From Vallitalea okinawensis (GTDB taxonomy: Bacteria; Bacillota; Clostridia; Lachnospirales; PQDH01): a DNA stretch of 64,000 nt. The notes beneath the pieces are model-generated. The model made no database searches. It was not told where the DNA came from and saw only the letters and a program-made list of their open reading frames with translations. Positions 9,285-17,586 of the stretch are shown piece by piece. The stretch covers positions 1 through 64,000 of the forward strand of contig NZ_PQDH01000008.1 in the NCBI RefSeq assembly GCF_002964605.1, in the 5' to 3' direction. How positions within the stretch are numbered: position 1 is the first letter of the stretch; each line of letters opens with the position of its first letter. Made by a program: the position numbers and the translations under genes.

Positions 9285-10355
9285 TTATTCAACTTTCCCA
9301 ATTACACCTTCAACAAACCAATTCATACCTAGTAATTCTTCGTCAGTTAAAGTTACTCCTTCTTCAACTCTTAATTCGCCGCTATTGTCTTTCAATGGTC
9401 CTTCAAAAATCGTAAGAGAACCATCTTTAATACTCTCTGTTGCTTCTGTTATTATATCTTTTGCTTCAGTTGGAGCTAATTCTGTAAGTTCAGCTAGTTC
9501 TACTACGCCTTCATTCATACCACCCCAATAAGCATGTGATTCAAAAGTTCCTTCTTGTACTGCTTTTACTTGTTCCACATAATATGGGCCCCAGTTCCAA
9601 ACAGGCGCTGTCATGTAAGCTTCTGGTGCCATAGCACTCATGTCAGTGTTATAACCAATTGAAAAAGCACCTCTTTCTTCTGCAGCTTGTTGAGGACCAG
9701 CAGTATCTTGATGCTGCGCAATAACATCTGAACCATTGTCTAATAAGGCTACTGCGGCTTCTTTTTCACTAGCTGGATCATACCAAGTTGACGTCCAGAC
9801 AACTTCTACTTCTGCTTCAGGATTAACTGACTGTACACCTAAAGTAAAAGCATTTATACCACGAATAACTTCAGGAATTGGAAAAGCTGCTACATAACCA
9901 ATTTTATTTGTCTCAGTTTTTAAACCAGCTACCTTACCAGATAAATATCTAGGTTCATACATTCTTCCAAAATAGTTTGCCATATTTTCTGCTGACTCAT
10001 AACCTGAACAATGGAAGAACGTTACCTCTGGATATTCTGTAGCCATATCCTTGACATAATTCATATAACCGAAACTAGTAGCAAAAATAATACTTGCACC
10101 TTGATCAACCATATCTTTAATAACTTGTTCAACCTCTTGATTCTCAGGAACAGATTCTACGTAAATGGTTTTGACACCTAACTCTTGCTCTAAATACTGG
10201 CGACCTTGATCATGAGCGTATGACCAGCCACCATCACCAATTGGACCAACATATATAAAACCTACAGTCGTTTCTTCCGCTTGCCCTGTTGTATTACAAC
10301 CTACAAGACTTACGAGTAATGTTAATGTTAGAATAATGCAAATAAATTTCTTCAT
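9285..10355 (-). CDS. BMP-family nucleoside-binding lipoprotein
   Basis: A 356-residue basic-membrane-protein (BmpA/PnrA/Med) family solute-binding protein. It starts with a lipoprotein signal peptide and lipobox LVSLVGC, giving Cys20 as the lipidated residue. Family features follow: VGFIYVGPIGDGGWSYAH near residue 30, GASIIFATSFGYM near 90 and FGRMYEPRYLSGKVAG near 128. BMP proteins are known to bind purine nucleosides, matching the xpt gene 45 bases upstream and the purine riboswitch controlling it. It is anchored outside the membrane and delivers ligand to the NupPQ-like permeases. Confidence 0.85.
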   Translation of the reverse strand: MKKFICIILTLTLLVSLVGCNTTGQAEETTVGFIYVGPIGDGGWSYAHDQGRQYLEQELGVKTIYVESVPENQEVEQVIKDMVDQGASIIFATSFGYMNYVKDMATEYPEVTFFHCSGYESAENMANYFGRMYEPRYLSGKVAGLKTETNKIGYVAAFPIPEVIRGINAFTLGVQSVNPEAEVEVVWTSTWYDPASEKEAAVALLDNGSDVIAQHQDTAGPQQAAEERGAFSIGYNTDMSAMAPEAYMTAPVWNWGPYYVEQVKAVQEGTFESHAYWGGMNEGVVELAELTELAPTEAKDIITEATESIKDGSLTIFEGPLKDNSGELRVEEGVTLTDEELLGMNWFVEGVIGKVE

Positions 10356-10400
10356 TCTTAATGTACCCTCCTAGATTTTCTATAAAAAATATTATTAATA

Positions 10401-10970
10401 TTACTTAAATCTTATTTGCTTTTCTTCAAATGATTGAAGTATTGCTAGAGATTCCAGTTGAATGTTCTTAGCACGTATAAGATTACCACCTTGCTGAAAT
10501 CCTTTTTCAATGACTATACCAATTCCCTCTACAACTGCTTTAGATTGATTTACAAGATCGATTAAGCCTAAAGCAGCTTGTCCATTAGCTAAGAAATCAT
10601 CAAGTATCAGAACATGATCTTCTTCATTTAAATAACGTTTGGATATTTTAATACTGTATGTAATACCTTTCGTGAATGAATGAACTTGACTTTCATAAGT
10701 GTCATTATCTAAATTTCTTGATTCTGTTTTCTTAGCAAATACAACAGGAACATTAAAATATTGAGCTGCTAAGGTAGCGATGGCAATGCCAGAAGCCTCA
10801 ATTGTAATAATTTTCGTAATTTTCTTATTATTAAACCTGTTTTTAAATTCTTTTCCTATCTCTTTTAGCAACTCTACATCAATTTGATGATTAAGGAAGG
10901 AATCTACCTTTAAAATATCTTCCCCAACTACCCGACCCTCTTCAAGGATCTTATCCTTTAATAATTTCAC
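10401..10970 (-). CDS. xpt: Xanthine phosphoribosyltransferase
   Basis: A 189-residue purine-salvage enzyme that converts xanthine (and weakly guanine) plus PRPP to XMP. Seen are ASGIAIATLAAQYFNVPVVF near residue 58, AKKTES near 78, and the PRPP loop VLILDDFLANGQAALGL near 122, all as in Bacillus Xpt. Length matches the family. Translation begins at GTG with AGAGGGAT upstream. It is the first gene behind the purine riboswitch and co-transcribed with the nucleoside importer. Confidence 0.92.
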   Translation of the reverse strand: MKLLKDKILEEGRVVGEDILKVDSFLNHQIDVELLKEIGKEFKNRFNNKKITKIITIEASGIAIATLAAQYFNVPVVFAKKTESRNLDNDTYESQVHSFTKGITYSIKISKRYLNEEDHVLILDDFLANGQAALGLIDLVNQSKAVVEGIGIVIEKGFQQGGNLIRAKNIQLESLAILQSFEEKQIRFK

Positions 10971-11069
10971 CGCTGATCCCTCTCCCTATCTCTTCATGAA
11001 AGAACCCGATTTAATATGTAATCCTACACACAAAACAAAAGCAGTTACGTTACAACCTTTCTTTTGGTT

Positions 11070-11103
11070 GTTAAAATAAAAAAATCCTGCCACCGGCAGG
11101 ATT
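11070..11103 (-). terminator. Riboswitch expression-platform terminator
   Basis: On the minus strand AATCCTGCC pairs with GGCAGGATT around a GGT loop (11083-11103), followed by seven Ts. It lies about 110 bases after the purine aptamer and before xpt, so it is the likely attenuator that ends transcription when purine is bound. Confidence 0.75.
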
Positions 11104-11214
11104 CTATCGCAAATTAGATGAAAGTGAGAACATCACACTTCTATTTAAATCAGTAAAGCAAAATACATCTCTTAGCGTACTTCACTATGCCAATCTCCAT
11201 TCAACGAAATATCC

Positions 11215-11280
11215 CCCGTAGCCTGTAACTGTTTATGGCAGTTTGTAGAAACATCGGACCCTATTACCGATTTATACGAG
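11215..11280 (-). promoter_or_regulatory. Purine riboswitch aptamer (guanine class)
   Basis: On the minus strand the order CTCGTATAA, P2 ATCGG/CCGAT with a TAATAGG loop, GTTTCTAC, P3 AACTG/CAGTT with a CCATAAA loop, and CTACGGG matches the purine aptamer. P1 is CUCGUA with UACGGG. The discriminator before UAC is C, which in known aptamers means guanine or xanthine rather than adenine. The P3-to-P1 joining strand is about two bases longer than usual. It heads the xpt-nucleoside transporter operon. Confidence 0.85.
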
Positions 11281-11332
11281 AATATCATTATTTTATTAAC
11301 TTTTAGTTAATTCTTGTTCATTTATAGATTGT

Positions 11333-11361
11333 ATTGTAATATATCTCTTTATAAAAAGCAA
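11333..11361 (-). promoter_or_regulatory. Promoter of the riboswitch-xpt operon
   Basis: On the minus strand TTGCTT (11356-11361) and TACAAT (11333-11338) are 17 bases apart, about 50 bases before the aptamer. Confidence 0.55.
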
Positions 11362-11406
11362 GCACTTTTTCAATTTATATGCAATAATTTTGTTGGAAAT
11401 CCATGA

Positions 11407-11901
11407 CTAAGAAGATTTTTTCTCAAAAAAACCAAGTTGCTTATAAAGATTTACAGCTCCCCAATTTTTGTCATAAACATCTATAGTAACTTCTCGATAT
11501 GTGGTTTCTATTAAGTCATTCAAGCAACAACCTAATAGATCCCTCCCAATACCATTACGACGATATTCTTTAAATACGACTAACGAATATATATGAAATA
11601 AGCGATTATCTTCATGATCATTTAACCCAACTAACACTCCTACGGATTGATCAATATCCAAAGCCTCATAAATTCGAATACTCTTCTTATCTCCCAGATG
11701 TCCTGATAGAATACGGGAAATAAATTTATCAGGCGAATTGTTCATCATTACTGGGTCATCACTATCAACTCTTCCTCGATCTAGTCGATCAAATAGAAAT
11801 TGATAAAGATTATCTGGTTGTTTATCATGATTGATTATTATGTAACTACTGTTAACTGCAATTTTCTCATCACTTATGGTTCTAAATAGTTTCAATCTCA
11901 T
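11407..11901 (-). CDS. GNAT-family N-acetyltransferase
   Basis: A 164-residue GCN5-related acetyltransferase. The acetyl-CoA loop is visible as VVFKEYRRNGIGRDLLG around residues 111-127 (the R/QxxGxG/A motif), followed by the C-terminal YDKNWGAVNLYKQLGF typical of the family. The N-terminal 40 residues are not diagnostic. It begins six bases after the transglutaminase-like gene, so the two are probably one transcription unit. Substrate unknown. Confidence 0.8.
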   Translation of the reverse strand: MRLKLFRTISDEKIAVNSSYIIINHDKQPDNLYQFLFDRLDRGRVDSDDPVMMNNSPDKFISRILSGHLGDKKSIRIYEALDIDQSVGVLVGLNDHEDNRLFHIYSLVVFKEYRRNGIGRDLLGCCLNDLIETTYREVTIDVYDKNWGAVNLYKQLGFFEKKSS

Positions 11902-11907
11902 GGTAGC

Positions 11908-12771
11908 TCACACATTCCAGAAACAAAGTTCGTTATTAGTGTAATTCACCCTTTTCATTCTTTTCTTATGCACCTTAAATAAGTCCTTCAATCTATCATT
12001 ATTCATTTCATTCACGATTATTTGTCGATGTTTTATATTTTGCCTAGTAAATCGGTTACCATCAAAATCTTTTGCTATTAAACGAATGAGATGATTATTA
12101 GTGATATTTTCACACCCATACCCTGTTGTTTGATAGGTTTCAAATTGAAAGAGGTTTTTTGCCATATAGGTCTTGTATTCATCATGATCAAGAGGTGCAC
12201 CATTTTCATTTAAATCTGCATTAACAATGATCAGATCATCATTCATAACCGCTTTTCGAAACTCCATTAAAGACATTGGTATTTTATTCTGATTCAATAC
12301 ATAACCATTAAAAGATGGATCCACCATCACCCATTTATTTAGATCATCAATGTACACATGAACAACAACATGACAATCACCATCTTTATAATTAAAAGGT
12401 AAACATCTTACAAACCTGGCTTTAAAGCCTATTGCTAAAAGAAATTCTGCCATCATTACTGATAGCAACCAACAGTTCGTACCATTTTTGACTCCCAATT
12501 CAGCTATCGTTCTTGCATTTTTTCTATTAGGAATATCCATAGTACTTCCATCCCAGATAAAGGTATCACTGACCCACTTAAGCATATTCTTAACTTGCTC
12601 CCATTGATTGCCTTCAGCAATTACTGAAAGTAAATTAAACTCGTCAATTAACGTTCGTAAATTACCATCGTAAACGTATTCAAACTCCAAGTCACAATCA
12701 TCATGGTCAAATTTACTATAGCACTTCAATAAGTGTCTATATTTATCTTTAGCATTCAAATAAGACAACAC
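11908..12771 (-). CDS. Transglutaminase-like domain protein
   Basis: A 287-residue cytosolic protein with a transglutaminase-core fold. The catalytic triad can be placed as Cys in GTNCWLLS near residue 98, His in CHVVVHVY near 131 and Asp in VDPSFNGY near 150. Members of this superfamily act as peptidases or amidases, and the reaction here is unknown. No signal peptide is present. The start is GTG with GGGGGAGCGA just upstream. It is translationally close to the GNAT gene, 6 bases downstream. Confidence 0.75.
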   Translation of the reverse strand: MLSYLNAKDKYRHLLKCYSKFDHDDCDLEFEYVYDGNLRTLIDEFNLLSVIAEGNQWEQVKNMLKWVSDTFIWDGSTMDIPNRKNARTIAELGVKNGTNCWLLSVMMAEFLLAIGFKARFVRCLPFNYKDGDCHVVVHVYIDDLNKWVMVDPSFNGYVLNQNKIPMSLMEFRKAVMNDDLIIVNADLNENGAPLDHDEYKTYMAKNLFQFETYQTTGYGCENITNNHLIRLIAKDFDGNRFTRQNIKHRQIIVNEMNNDRLKDLFKVHKKRMKRVNYTNNELCFWNV

Positions 12772-12879
12772 TCGCTCCCCCTAACAATGGTTTGTAGTTG
12801 TTCAATCATTAACAACATTTTACACCATATATTAACAATTGTCTACCGAACAGGGGGTTAAGACTTTCTAATAACATAA

Positions 12880-13110
12880 TTATTTATATAAACTATAAAA
12901 ATCTGATTCCATGTTCTCCATTTGATGGCTAAACCATGTCTTAGCATCATCTAACCCTTTATTATAGATTTTATCACCTAATTCTTCTAAAAAGAAATCA
13001 AGAACAGTACTAGCTGCTATTATGCCTATTTCTTCGTCTCTTTCTTCATCAAAAAATTGAATAATATCTTCCATTAATTTATCCTTTTGCTCTTTTGTTA
13101 ACTGTAACAT
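12880..13110 (-). CDS. DUF2164 family protein
   Basis: A 76-residue acidic, helical protein that matches my recollection of DUF2164 (KEQKDKLMEDIIQFFDEER near the start, LDFFLEELGDKIYNKGL in the middle). The family has no known function. A TCAGGAGGAGAAAG ribosome site lies just before the ATG. It stands alone between the transglutaminase-like gene and the YdcF-like gene, with about 35 bases to the latter. Confidence 0.75.
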   Translation of the reverse strand: MLQLTKEQKDKLMEDIIQFFDEERDEEIGIIAASTVLDFFLEELGDKIYNKGLDDAKTWFSHQMENMESDFYSLYK

Positions 13111-13145
13111 AACTTTCTCCTCCTGAGTTAAATATTATCTACGTT

Positions 13146-13943
13146 TCATGCTATTAAACTTAATTTCAGCCAATCTTTAATGACTACAAAATACTCTCTT
13201 AGCATATAGTTAACCCTAATCATGGCTGGACTATGGCTTGGTGCTGTAACCACATCTAAACCAATTTTCTTAGAGATATAAGATGCTCTATAGGTATGAT
13301 AATCACTAGTTACTATAATAATTGATTTATCAATCAGTTTAGCATCTAAAATTTCTTTTGAGAATAAAAGATTCTCATAAGTTGATGTTGATAATTCCTC
13401 AACTAAGATATGCGTTGGATCTACACCTTCATTGATAAGATAACTTTTCATTGCATGAGCTTCTGTTACCTTTTCATCAGGACCTTGTCCACCTGAAACA
13501 AGAACTTCTAATTCTGGATTGTTGTCAATGAGTTCAAGGGCTTTATCCAATCTAGATTTTAATCGATTAGTAACCTGATCTCCATTCAAACCGGCTCCTA
13601 GAACTACAATGATATCATGCTCAGTTGCGTCTACTTGGGAATGCATATTACTAATGATAAGACTTTCTACTATTATAAAACTTAACGCAAATATTATAAT
13701 TAAGCTTAGATATACACTTCTTATCAATCTTAAAACCTTAGAATCACATCTCTTAATCCAGTAATCTAGAACGTATTTCATTATGTAAAGAAGGTTTAAA
13801 AATGTAAAAAAGATAACACCAAATGTTGGTCCTAAAATAACAAACATGAAAAGGTTAAGGACACTTAATAGACTAATTAAACCCCTAGATAAAGAGTCTT
13901 TACTCTTTCTTATTTTTAACAAAAATCCTTTCCTCACCTTCAT
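13146..13943 (-). CDS. YdcF/SanA-like DUF218 membrane protein
   Basis: A 265-residue protein with three N-terminal hydrophobic segments (about residues 25-42, 45-65 and 75-95) and a DUF218 domain in the C-terminal 170 residues. Domain motifs are IIVVLGAGLNGDQVTNRL near residue 113, VLVSGGQGPDE near 146, STSTYENLLFSKE near 182 and IVTSDYHTYRA near 204. SanA/YdcF/ElyC proteins are linked to envelope integrity and, in E. coli, undecaprenyl phosphate use, but the biochemical role is not settled. The neighbouring murI suggests a wall context. Confidence 0.8.
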   Translation of the reverse strand: MKVRKGFLLKIRKSKDSLSRGLISLLSVLNLFMFVILGPTFGVIFFTFLNLLYIMKYVLDYWIKRCDSKVLRLIRSVYLSLIIIFALSFIIVESLIISNMHSQVDATEHDIIVVLGAGLNGDQVTNRLKSRLDKALELIDNNPELEVLVSGGQGPDEKVTEAHAMKSYLINEGVDPTHILVEELSTSTYENLLFSKEILDAKLIDKSIIIVTSDYHTYRASYISKKIGLDVVTAPSHSPAMIRVNYMLREYFVVIKDWLKLSLIA

Positions 13944-13999
13944 CTATATTCTAATCTCTTTTATGTAGGTGAATACATCCACCTTCAATCATAGTACTT

Positions 14000-14758
14000 T
14001 TAATCTTCTAATATTTGAAGATAACGCCTTAATACATCACCTTTTTCATCCAATATACCATCGTAAAAAAACTTCACACTACCTTTATTCTCAATGTCTG
14101 TATACTTATCCTTCACTAAGTTAAATAAATGTTTGGTGGTTCCCTGATTACCATCAATAATCTTCATATGCTCAGGCACTATCTTTCGTATAGCCTGCTT
14201 AAAGTAAATGAAATGAGTGCAACCAAGAACCATGTACTCATACTCATTGAAGTTAATATTTTTAAAGATCTCTTCTAAATAACCCAACACTTCAGAAGTA
14301 TGAATTTGCCCCTTCTCAGCAAATTCAACCAATCTTGGAGCTGGTATCCCTGTGATTCTCTCATTAGCTCCCATTGATGAGACCAATTCTTTAAACTTAG
14401 CCTGCTTTAACGTCAATTCAGTTGCTAGTACAAGAACTTTCTTGGTATTGCCCTCTCTTATGGCAGGCTTAATAGCAGGTTCCATTCCAATAATCGGAAT
14501 ATTATATTTATTCCTTAAATCCCTAACTGCAATACTTGTTGCAGTATTACAAGCTATTACAAGAGCTTCAATGTCCCTCGCCATAAGAAAACTTACCACA
14601 TCATCAACATAACCTTTAACTTGCTCTGATGATTTTGTACCATAGGGTACATTTAATGTGTCTGCATAATATATAAAGTCCGCCATGGGTAATTTTTCAA
14701 TAGCTTGTTTTAATACCGTTATACCGCCAATTCCTGAATCAAAAATTCCAATCTTCAT
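14000..14758 (-). CDS. murI: Glutamate racemase
   Basis: A 252-residue enzyme making D-glutamate for peptidoglycan. Both catalytic cysteines are present: IACNTATS near residue 73 and VLGCTHFIYF near 182. The N-terminal IGIFDSGIGGITVL and the GMEPAIKPA motif near 97 are typical. The chosen ATG (MKIGIF) has GGTGG ten bases upstream; an ATG four codons earlier is less likely. It appears to be a single gene. Confidence 0.93.
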   Translation of the reverse strand: MKIGIFDSGIGGITVLKQAIEKLPMADFIYYADTLNVPYGTKSSEQVKGYVDDVVSFLMARDIEALVIACNTATSIAVRDLRNKYNIPIIGMEPAIKPAIREGNTKKVLVLATELTLKQAKFKELVSSMGANERITGIPAPRLVEFAEKGQIHTSEVLGYLEEIFKNINFNEYEYMVLGCTHFIYFKQAIRKIVPEHMKIIDGNQGTTKHLFNLVKDKYTDIENKGSVKFFYDGILDEKGDVLRRYLQILED

Positions 14759-14895
14759 CTTTACCACCATTCATTTTACCACCATAGCATTAACGAGCTA
14801 TGGTTATCATATTGCTAAAAAAAACTAAAATAATTCCATACTTAACTATAGATTATATCATATAATTGGCAGTAAAATCAAAAATGTATCTAAAA

Positions 14896-15066
14896 TTATT
14901 CCTCTAAGAACTTTCTGAATGTAGCTTGTTTCTCATCCTCAAAATTTTCTAGACACTCATATCCTTTTTGTTGCATGTCTGTCATATGCAGATTTTTTTC
15001 ATTAATCGTATCATAGGTAAATGATGTATAGTGAACCCGCTCTATTTTATCCATAATATTTTTCAT
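14896..15066 (-). CDS. Small hypothetical protein
   Basis: A 56-residue charged protein (MKNIMDKIERVHY at the start, ATFRKFLEE at the end), probably helical and cytosolic. The ATG at 15066 is preceded by AGAGGTG at good spacing; an upstream in-frame ATG at 15096 has no ribosome site. I do not recognise a family. The good start signal favours a real gene. Confidence 0.5.
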   Translation of the reverse strand: MKNIMDKIERVHYTSFTYDTINEKNLHMTDMQQKGYECLENFEDEKQATFRKFLEE

Positions 15067-15149
15067 ACAGCACCTCTTTCTATAAATTCTAATCATTTAT
15101 AATATGTGCAAAAAAATAACTAAATACACCTTAGAATAGATATAGAATA

Positions 15150-15200
15150 GAAAAAGCATTACGTGAAAGACGGGTGTCTAATAACGAAATGCTTTTCTTC
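15150..15200. terminator. Terminator of the DUF3798 ABC transporter operon
   Basis: AAAAGCATT-type arms at 15153-15167 and 15184-15199 enclose a second small hairpin (AGAC/GTCT). On the minus strand the stem runs into TTTTTCTATTC. Confidence 0.65.
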
Positions 15201-15220
15201 TGAGATAAGAGAGCTCTATA

Positions 15221-16540
15221 TTAAATATTCTGTAACTTTCTCTTCTTCCATGCATGTAATCCTAATGAAAGCCCAATAACAAAGTAAACGACAAACGCTC
15301 TAAAGAACTCACCAATTTGAGCATCACCAAATAAAGTTTTGCCAGCAGTTGGTGATACAATAAATACAGATTGGAACAAGATAACACCAAGGATAGCATG
15401 CTTAATATTAGCTTTACTTACAGACGCTCCTCCAATTAATATTGCTGCTACAGAAAACATACCTACCTGCCTATGGCTACCATAAGTATTCATGGTACCT
15501 ATGTTTTGAAGGAGAATTATTTGCCCCCAGGCAGCTAGTACCGTTGATATAATAACAGCAATAATACGTGTTCGATTGACATTGATTCCTGCCACTTTAC
15601 CAATGTGTTGACTTTGTCCAATGGTCCTAAAATCTTGCCCAAGCTTAGTCTTCAAAATCCATACCGTAAAGAGACATAATAAAGCGATAATTAACCATGT
15701 TACTACTGGTATTTTTAAACCACCAATTTGACTTACGCTTCCAAGATTTAAAAACATCATAGCTAGTGAACCAATAATAACAACTATAGCAATAACAATA
15801 TTAAAAGCGAATCTTGTATTATTAGCCTCACGACCGTACCCTTTTTTTCTCACCATTCTATAGATATTTAATAGGATTAAAGCTACTGCAAATATAATTA
15901 GTATAAGTGACAAATCAAATCTAATAATGCCATCAATAGCATACTTAATACCGTCATTTGCACCATCCATCACACCATCGCCATTTAAGGCAATTGTATT
16001 ACGAAGTCCAATACCGTCAGGTTTAATCATAACCGAATCCTTCATCGGGATGACATTTCCGGCTAAGAATAGGAAGATGAACTGATAGATTCCATTTGCA
16101 AAGTAACCTAAGATAAGACCAGCAATCATCTCTTGCCCTTTTGTATTATTGTAGAGCTTACCTGTTAGATAACCAAACAAGATTGCAATTGGAGTTGCTA
16201 CAACAACACAAAGAGCAAAACCTGGTATACCTGAAATTCCCCAGTACGTTACAGCAATTAACGCCATTTGCCCTGCCATTGCTCCAACAACAATACCGAA
16301 ATTCAAACCAATACCTGCTATAATTGGTATAATAAGAGACAATACAAGGAAGAGATTTCTTGTTATACGAGTTATTAATTCATTTGCGATAAATGTAACA
16401 GATAACTCAGACAGCATTATACCCGCTATGGCTAACATCACAAATATAATGGTTACAATATTTTGAATCACTATTTTTTGAAGCTTTCCCCATCTTGAAT
16501 TATTAATATCTTTGTTAATTTCAAATTTCACCTCTGCCAT
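15221..16540 (-). CDS. ABC transporter permease 2 of the DUF3798 system
   Basis: A 439-residue polytopic permease with about ten hydrophobic segments, related to the RbsC/nucleoside permease superfamily. The loop KTKLGQDFRTIGQSQHIGKV near residue 298 corresponds to the EAA-like ATPase contact seen in that group. It is longer than usual because of an inserted loop around residues 170-200 (GVMDGANDGIKYAIDG). GGAGGT before the ATG at 16540 sets the start, within the overlap with the upstream stop codon (TGATATG). It forms a heterodimer candidate with the next permease. Confidence 0.75.
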   Translation of the reverse strand: MAEVKFEINKDINNSRWGKLQKIVIQNIVTIIFVMLAIAGIMLSELSVTFIANELITRITRNLFLVLSLIIPIIAGIGLNFGIVVGAMAGQMALIAVTYWGISGIPGFALCVVVATPIAILFGYLTGKLYNNTKGQEMIAGLILGYFANGIYQFIFLFLAGNVIPMKDSVMIKPDGIGLRNTIALNGDGVMDGANDGIKYAIDGIIRFDLSLILIIFAVALILLNIYRMVRKKGYGREANNTRFAFNIVIAIVVIIGSLAMMFLNLGSVSQIGGLKIPVVTWLIIALLCLFTVWILKTKLGQDFRTIGQSQHIGKVAGINVNRTRIIAVIISTVLAAWGQIILLQNIGTMNTYGSHRQVGMFSVAAILIGGASVSKANIKHAILGVILFQSVFIVSPTAGKTLFGDAQIGEFFRAFVVYFVIGLSLGLHAWKKRKLQNI

Positions 16541-16541
16541 A

Positions 16542-17585
16542 TCAATTACCTCCATCCACTTTGGTTAGCGCGTATAGAATAATACCATTTTGAACGACCA
16601 TCCGAATAATTTCAGATAAGTTCCCTTCTGGAAAAATTACATTGGCAACAGGTAACGCAGATGTTAATAATCCTTGGAATAGAAGCACACCGATAATAGC
16701 ATGGGATATCTTTGCCCGCTTTGCTGTGGCACCTCCAATTAAAACAGCAGCAACGGCTGGAAAAGCCATCATGAGTGGTGCTGTATATAATTGAACAAAT
16801 CCATAACTCTGAGAAAATACGATAATCCCTATTGCCCCAAGTACTGTAGAAACAATACTCGCCACTATTCTACCACGATCAATATTAATACCAGAGGATT
16901 CCGCATATTTTGGGTTTTTCCCTGCCGCAAGTATTAATGTACCCATCTTACTTTTAGTAAATAGAAAAACAACAAAACACGTTACCAAAAAGAAAAGTAT
17001 TAATCCTGTTGGTATTTCAACACCTCCTATAGAAAATGCTAAGAAATTATCAAGAATTTGACCAAAAGTGTTCTCGAGGGTAAATGTCAATCTCAACCCC
17101 TTACCAGCAATAGGCCACAGCATTGTTCCCTCTGTAAAAGGCAACACAACCCAACCAATGCACATGAGCGAAACAACTGAGAATCCGATATAGGTTGCAA
17201 TGGTCATCTCTGCACCTTTTACCGCATTAAGCAACTTACCATATAAAACACCTGATATAATAGCAATGGGTAAAGATATCAGAATGGCCATAACAAAACA
17301 CAAAAGCCCTATAAAACCTAATTCGATACTAATAATAATTCCTAATAGACCACATATAATACCTATAGCCAAAGCAAAGTTGGGACCTGTCCCGGCCTGA
17401 ATGGATGGTACCATTGCCAACACTAAAATACCAAACATACCAAATCGTTGTAATATATCACCGAACAAAAGACCCATGGGTAATTGAATTACAAACCCCA
17501 TAATAAGTACGAATATGAATAAACTCGTAATGATTAACCGAGGTATACCTATTTTTTTGATTGCTGTTTTTGCGTATGCACTCAT
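16542..17585 (-). CDS. ABC transporter permease 1 of the DUF3798 system
   Basis: A 347-residue permease with about nine hydrophobic segments. The conserved loop KMGTLILAAGKNPKYAESSG lies near residue 212, and a Gly-rich VAAVLIGGATAKRAKISHAI near 280, which parallels VAAILIGGASVSKANIKHAI in the neighbouring permease, so the two are paralogues. It overlaps or abuts both neighbours, so the three transport genes are coupled. The substrate is not evident. Confidence 0.75.
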   Translation of the reverse strand: MSAYAKTAIKKIGIPRLIITSLFIFVLIMGFVIQLPMGLLFGDILQRFGMFGILVLAMVPSIQAGTGPNFALAIGIICGLLGIIISIELGFIGLLCFVMAILISLPIAIISGVLYGKLLNAVKGAEMTIATYIGFSVVSLMCIGWVVLPFTEGTMLWPIAGKGLRLTFTLENTFGQILDNFLAFSIGGVEIPTGLILFFLVTCFVVFLFTKSKMGTLILAAGKNPKYAESSGINIDRGRIVASIVSTVLGAIGIIVFSQSYGFVQLYTAPLMMAFPAVAAVLIGGATAKRAKISHAIIGVLLFQGLLTSALPVANVIFPEGNLSEIIRMVVQNGIILYALTKVDGGN

Positions 17586-17586
17586 G

